Shown: piece by piece, positions 61,690 to 64,000 of the stretch | Numbering within the stretch: the stretch's first letter is position 1 | Layout: each line of letters opens with the position of its first letter | Assembly (NCBI RefSeq): GCF_002278075.1 | Contig: NZ_CP022989.1 | Coordinates: 310,001 to 374,000 of the forward strand | Direction of reading: 5' to 3' | Origin: Paraburkholderia aromaticivorans | GTDB taxonomy: Bacteria; Pseudomonadota; Gammaproteobacteria; Burkholderiales; Burkholderiaceae | DNA length: 64,000 bases | The notes under the pieces: generated by a model | Seen by the model: only the letters and a program-made list of their open reading frames with translations | The model's database searches: none | Told to the model about the DNA's origin: nothing | Made by a program: the position numbers and the translations under genes

Positions 61690-64000
61690 TCAGGTCGCGA
61701 GACCACGGTCGAGTTCCGCCGCCACGAGCTGCAAGTTAGGTTCGACGATCAGGTCGGCGTGGCCGCCGGAGATTTCCGTCACTGTCAGCCCGGCACGGGC
61801 GACACGCCGCCAAAGCAGCAGCGGATCACCATGTCCATTCTGTGCAACCGCCGCACGGACATAAATAATCCGCCCTGCGTCATAAGGCTTGGGCCGATAG
61901 CCCGCCATCGCGACTCGCATCGTTTCGCGCATATGCCTGAGCACCGGCGGCATTGCCGGCGTGTAGCCTTCGGGCCGCCGTGGCATGCGGCCGAGGCGCA
62001 TCCGCACCTGATCCATCACGCTCACGAAGCGGTCCGTGAGATAACCGGGCAGCCGCGCCGCGGGCAGCGCCCGCACTGCCTGCCAATGTGAGCGCGCAGA
62101 GCCGGCACGCCGCAGCAACCGCGCCGTCCAGGGCAGGCAATGTTGATGCACATACGTGTCGAGCAGGAATAGCATCTTGATCCGCTCGCCGGCGCGTTGC
62201 AGCTGTTGCGCAATCTCAAACGCCACCAGCCCGCCGAATGAATATCCCGCCAACGCGTAAGGCCCTTCCGGTTGCACGACACGCATCTGTTCAATGTAGC
62301 TCGCCGCCATGTCTTCGACGCGTAACTGCGCCGGCTGTTCTCCGTCGAGGCCGCGCGCCAGCAGTCCATAAACCGGACGTGGGCTATTCAGCGCGCCGAT
62401 CAGCGCAAGACATTCCATCACCGAACCGCTCGCGCTGTGCACAAGAAAGAGCGGTGAGCCGGTGCCGGCACGCACCTGCACGAGCGTCGGCGAAGCTGGC
62501 GGTAGCGCGTCGCCATCAATGAGCGCGGCGAGCCTCGCAATGGTCGGCGCAGTCATCAGCATGGCGAACGGAATGGCGCGTCCCGTCGACTCGCGGATGT
62601 CGGCGAGCAAGCGCGTCGCCAGCAGCGAATGGCCGCCTAGATCGAAGAAGTTGTCGTCGCGGCCGATCGGCGCGACGCCGAATAGTTTCTCCCATTGCGC
62701 CTGCAAATGCGCTTCGAGTTGCTCCCGCGTCTCACCCACAGGTGGCAACTCACGCGTGGCCAGATTCAGTGCCGGGTGGCGCCGGATCGCGTCGAGACAC
62801 TCGGGATTGCGCAACGCCGCCGTATTGCCGATCGGCAGTCCATTGATCGCGTTGCGCGCCGCGGCTTCGGAAAGCTTGCCGTTGTGTGTTGCCGGCAAAG
62901 CATCGACCGCAAGGATCCGGTCGGGCACGTGCGCGGGAGAGGCACGGCGCGCGAGGTCGCGGCGAATACGGGCGGCGAGCGAACCGGTGAGCACCGCGCC
63001 GTCAGTGAGCACCAACAGCAACACGACGCGCGATTCGAAATCGTCGGGCAACGCATGATCACCGGCCGCGCCGCGCATGCGCTGCTCGACGACCAACGCC
63101 TCACGGATTTCGGGAATGTCGTTCAATACGCGGTAGACCTCAGCCGGGCCTACATTAATGCCACGCACGTTCAGCACGCCGTCCGAGCGCCCGTGCATGC
63201 GCACGCCACCGTCTGGCGAGAACGAGATCAGATCGCCATGAGTCCACACACCGGGATTGCTGGCGAAATAGGCGTCATGAAAAGCCGCTCCCCCGGCATC
63301 ACCGAAAAACCCGAGAGGACGCGACGGAAACGGGTTCACGCAGACAAGCTGGCCGACGCCATCGATGCGCGCCCCGCGCTCCCATGCCTGCACGTCGAGC
63401 GCGAGGCTTTTGCATTGCGCCTCGCCAGCGTAGACGGGCAGATTCGGATTGCCCAGCACAAAGCAGCCGAGAATGTCCGTGCCGCCCGAGATGGATTGCA
63501 GTTGCAGCGGCTTCACGTGAGCGCGCACCCACTCGAATTGCGAGTCGAATAGCACTGATCCGGTGGACAGCATCGCCCTCAACGCGCCGAGGTCGAACTG
63601 TTCGCCACATTCCAGGCCGGCCTCTTCGCACATTTTCAGGTACGCGGGACTCGTGCCGAATACGGTGACGCGCTCTTGCGCTACGAGACGCCATAGCGTG
63701 TCGACCGTCGAGATCGGGCCGTCGTATGTCACGATCTCCACGCCGGAAGCCAATGCGGAGAGTTGCCAGTTCCACATCATCCAGGCGCAACTCGTATGGA
63801 AATACATTCGGTCGCCTGGCCGCAGATCGCTGTGGAGCTGATGCTCCTTCAGGTGTTCGAGCAGCGTGCCGCCGGCGCCGTGTACGATGCATTTCGGCTT
63901 GCCGGTGGTTCCCGACGAGAACATGATGAAAAGCGGATGGTTGAAGGGAAATCGACGCCATTCGAATCGGCCGGCAGCGCCGGTGTCGAGCAGTGCGGCG
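61690..64000 (-). CDS. Adenylation-carrier-thioesterase protein (5' end outside window)
   Basis: The frame is open to the right edge, so the N-terminus is missing; at least 769 residues are present. Three domains follow in order. The first is an acyl-adenylating domain whose core FSSGTTGKPKCIVHGAGGTL (near 63,860-63,920) and THGDLISFSPDGGVRMHGR resemble acetoacetyl-CoA synthetase. The second is a carrier domain with phosphopantetheine Ser in LGGHSLLATRL (near 62,630). The third is a type I thioesterase with GYSFGG (near 62,240), LDTY and GGHAD as Ser-Asp-His triad. No condensation or ketosynthase domain is visible in this part. It could load and release a small acyl or 3-keto acid. The product is unknown. 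Confidence 0.85.
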   Translation of the reverse strand, partial: AALLDTGAAGRFEWRRFPFNHPLFIMFSSGTTGKPKCIVHGAGGTLLEHLKEHQLHSDLRPGDRMYFHTSCAWMMWNWQLSALASGVEIVTYDGPISTVDTLWRLVAQERVTVFGTSPAYLKMCEEAGLECGEQFDLGALRAMLSTGSVLFDSQFEWVRAHVKPLQLQSISGGTDILGCFVLGNPNLPVYAGEAQCKSLALDVQAWERGARIDGVGQLVCVNPFPSRPLGFFGDAGGAAFHDAYFASNPGVWTHGDLISFSPDGGVRMHGRSDGVLNVRGINVGPAEVYRVLNDIPEIREALVVEQRMRGAAGDHALPDDFESRVVLLLVLTDGAVLTGSLAARIRRDLARRASPAHVPDRILAVDALPATHNGKLSEAAARNAINGLPIGNTAALRNPECLDAIRRHPALNLATRELPPVGETREQLEAHLQAQWEKLFGVAPIGRDDNFFDLGGHSLLATRLLADIRESTGRAIPFAMLMTAPTIARLAALIDGDALPPASPTLVQVRAGTGSPLFLVHSASGSVMECLALIGALNSPRPVYGLLARGLDGEQPAQLRVEDMAASYIEQMRVVQPEGPYALAGYSFGGLVAFEIAQQLQRAGERIKMLFLLDTYVHQHCLPWTARLLRRAGSARSHWQAVRALPAARLPGYLTDRFVSVMDQVRMRLGRMPRRPEGYTPAMPPVLRHMRETMRVAMAGYRPKPYDAGRIIYVRAAVAQNGHGDPLLLWRRVARAGLTVTEISGGHADLIVEPNLQLVAAELDRGLAT

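Noticed and set aside
1..64000. tRNA, rRNA and known riboswitches
   Set aside because: Reading the intergenic regions showed no cloverleaf with a GGTTCGA-type T-loop or rRNA segment and no recognisable aptamer core. A covariance-model scan would be needed to exclude small RNAs.

Overview
The window is a GC-rich chromosomal segment of a beta-proteobacterium, most probably a Paraburkholderia/Burkholderia main chromosome. This rests on gene content and order: a DUF2486 gene beside holC-pepA, lptFG, a cysI-DUF934-cysHDN-cobA cluster, a waaA-Kdo hydroxylase-waaC-manB lipopolysaccharide block, DUF2844/DUF3443 lipoprotein pairs and a fused livM-livG gene. No rRNA, tRNA, CRISPR array, prophage or insertion-sequence transposase was seen.

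Layout. 0-10.1 kb is core housekeeping: lgt, a LysR regulator divergent from ilvD, a small cytochrome c, DUF2486-holC-pepA, lptF-lptG and a short sirohydrochlorin chelatase. 10.1-11.9 kb is an almost gene-free island: two copies of a hairpin-rich dispersed repeat in inverted orientation bracket one unknown 150-aa gene, a heptanucleotide array and an 85-bp duplication. 12-19.3 kb is assimilatory sulfate reduction (cobA, cysN, cysD, an APS-type cysH, DUF934, cysI) divergent from cysB. An orphan amino-acid-type binding protein and a small unknown gene follow. 21-28 kb is a LacI-controlled sugar operon (regulator, ATPase, permease, binding protein, isomerase, dehydrogenase) headed by an 18-bp perfect palindromic operator. 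Then come an isoaspartyl methyltransferase-like gene and a rhodanese.

29.3-33.7 kb holds a 9-bp tandem array and two consecutive DUF2844-DUF3443 pairs. The DUF3443 lipoproteins carry two Asp-Thr/Ser-Gly motifs with equal spacing and a C-terminal segment that together look pepsin-like. 34-46.9 kb is a complete urea locus: urtABCDE-ureD, a third copy of the dispersed repeat, a family-3 binding protein, then ureABCEFG. The two transcription units each begin with a textbook sigma-54 promoter, and each has the same 17-bp element (14/17 identical, NtrC-like) about 80-95 bp upstream. Urea import and hydrolysis therefore look like one nitrogen-controlled system read as two units.

47-56.5 kb makes the cell surface: Kdo transferase, Kdo hydroxylase, heptosyltransferase I and a phosphohexomutase on the minus strand, then a flippase, two glycosyltransferases and galE on the plus strand. 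56.7-61.6 kb is a branched-chain amino acid ABC operon with a permease-ATPase fusion. The right edge cuts an unusual adenylation-carrier-thioesterase protein whose adenylation domain resembles acetoacetyl-CoA synthetase.

The best leads are the DUF2844/DUF3443 pairs as possible bacterial pepsin-like systems, the paired sigma-54/NtrC-like promoters of the urea locus, and the dispersed repeat. Genes that read into that repeat become strikingly G/T-rich on the coding strand.
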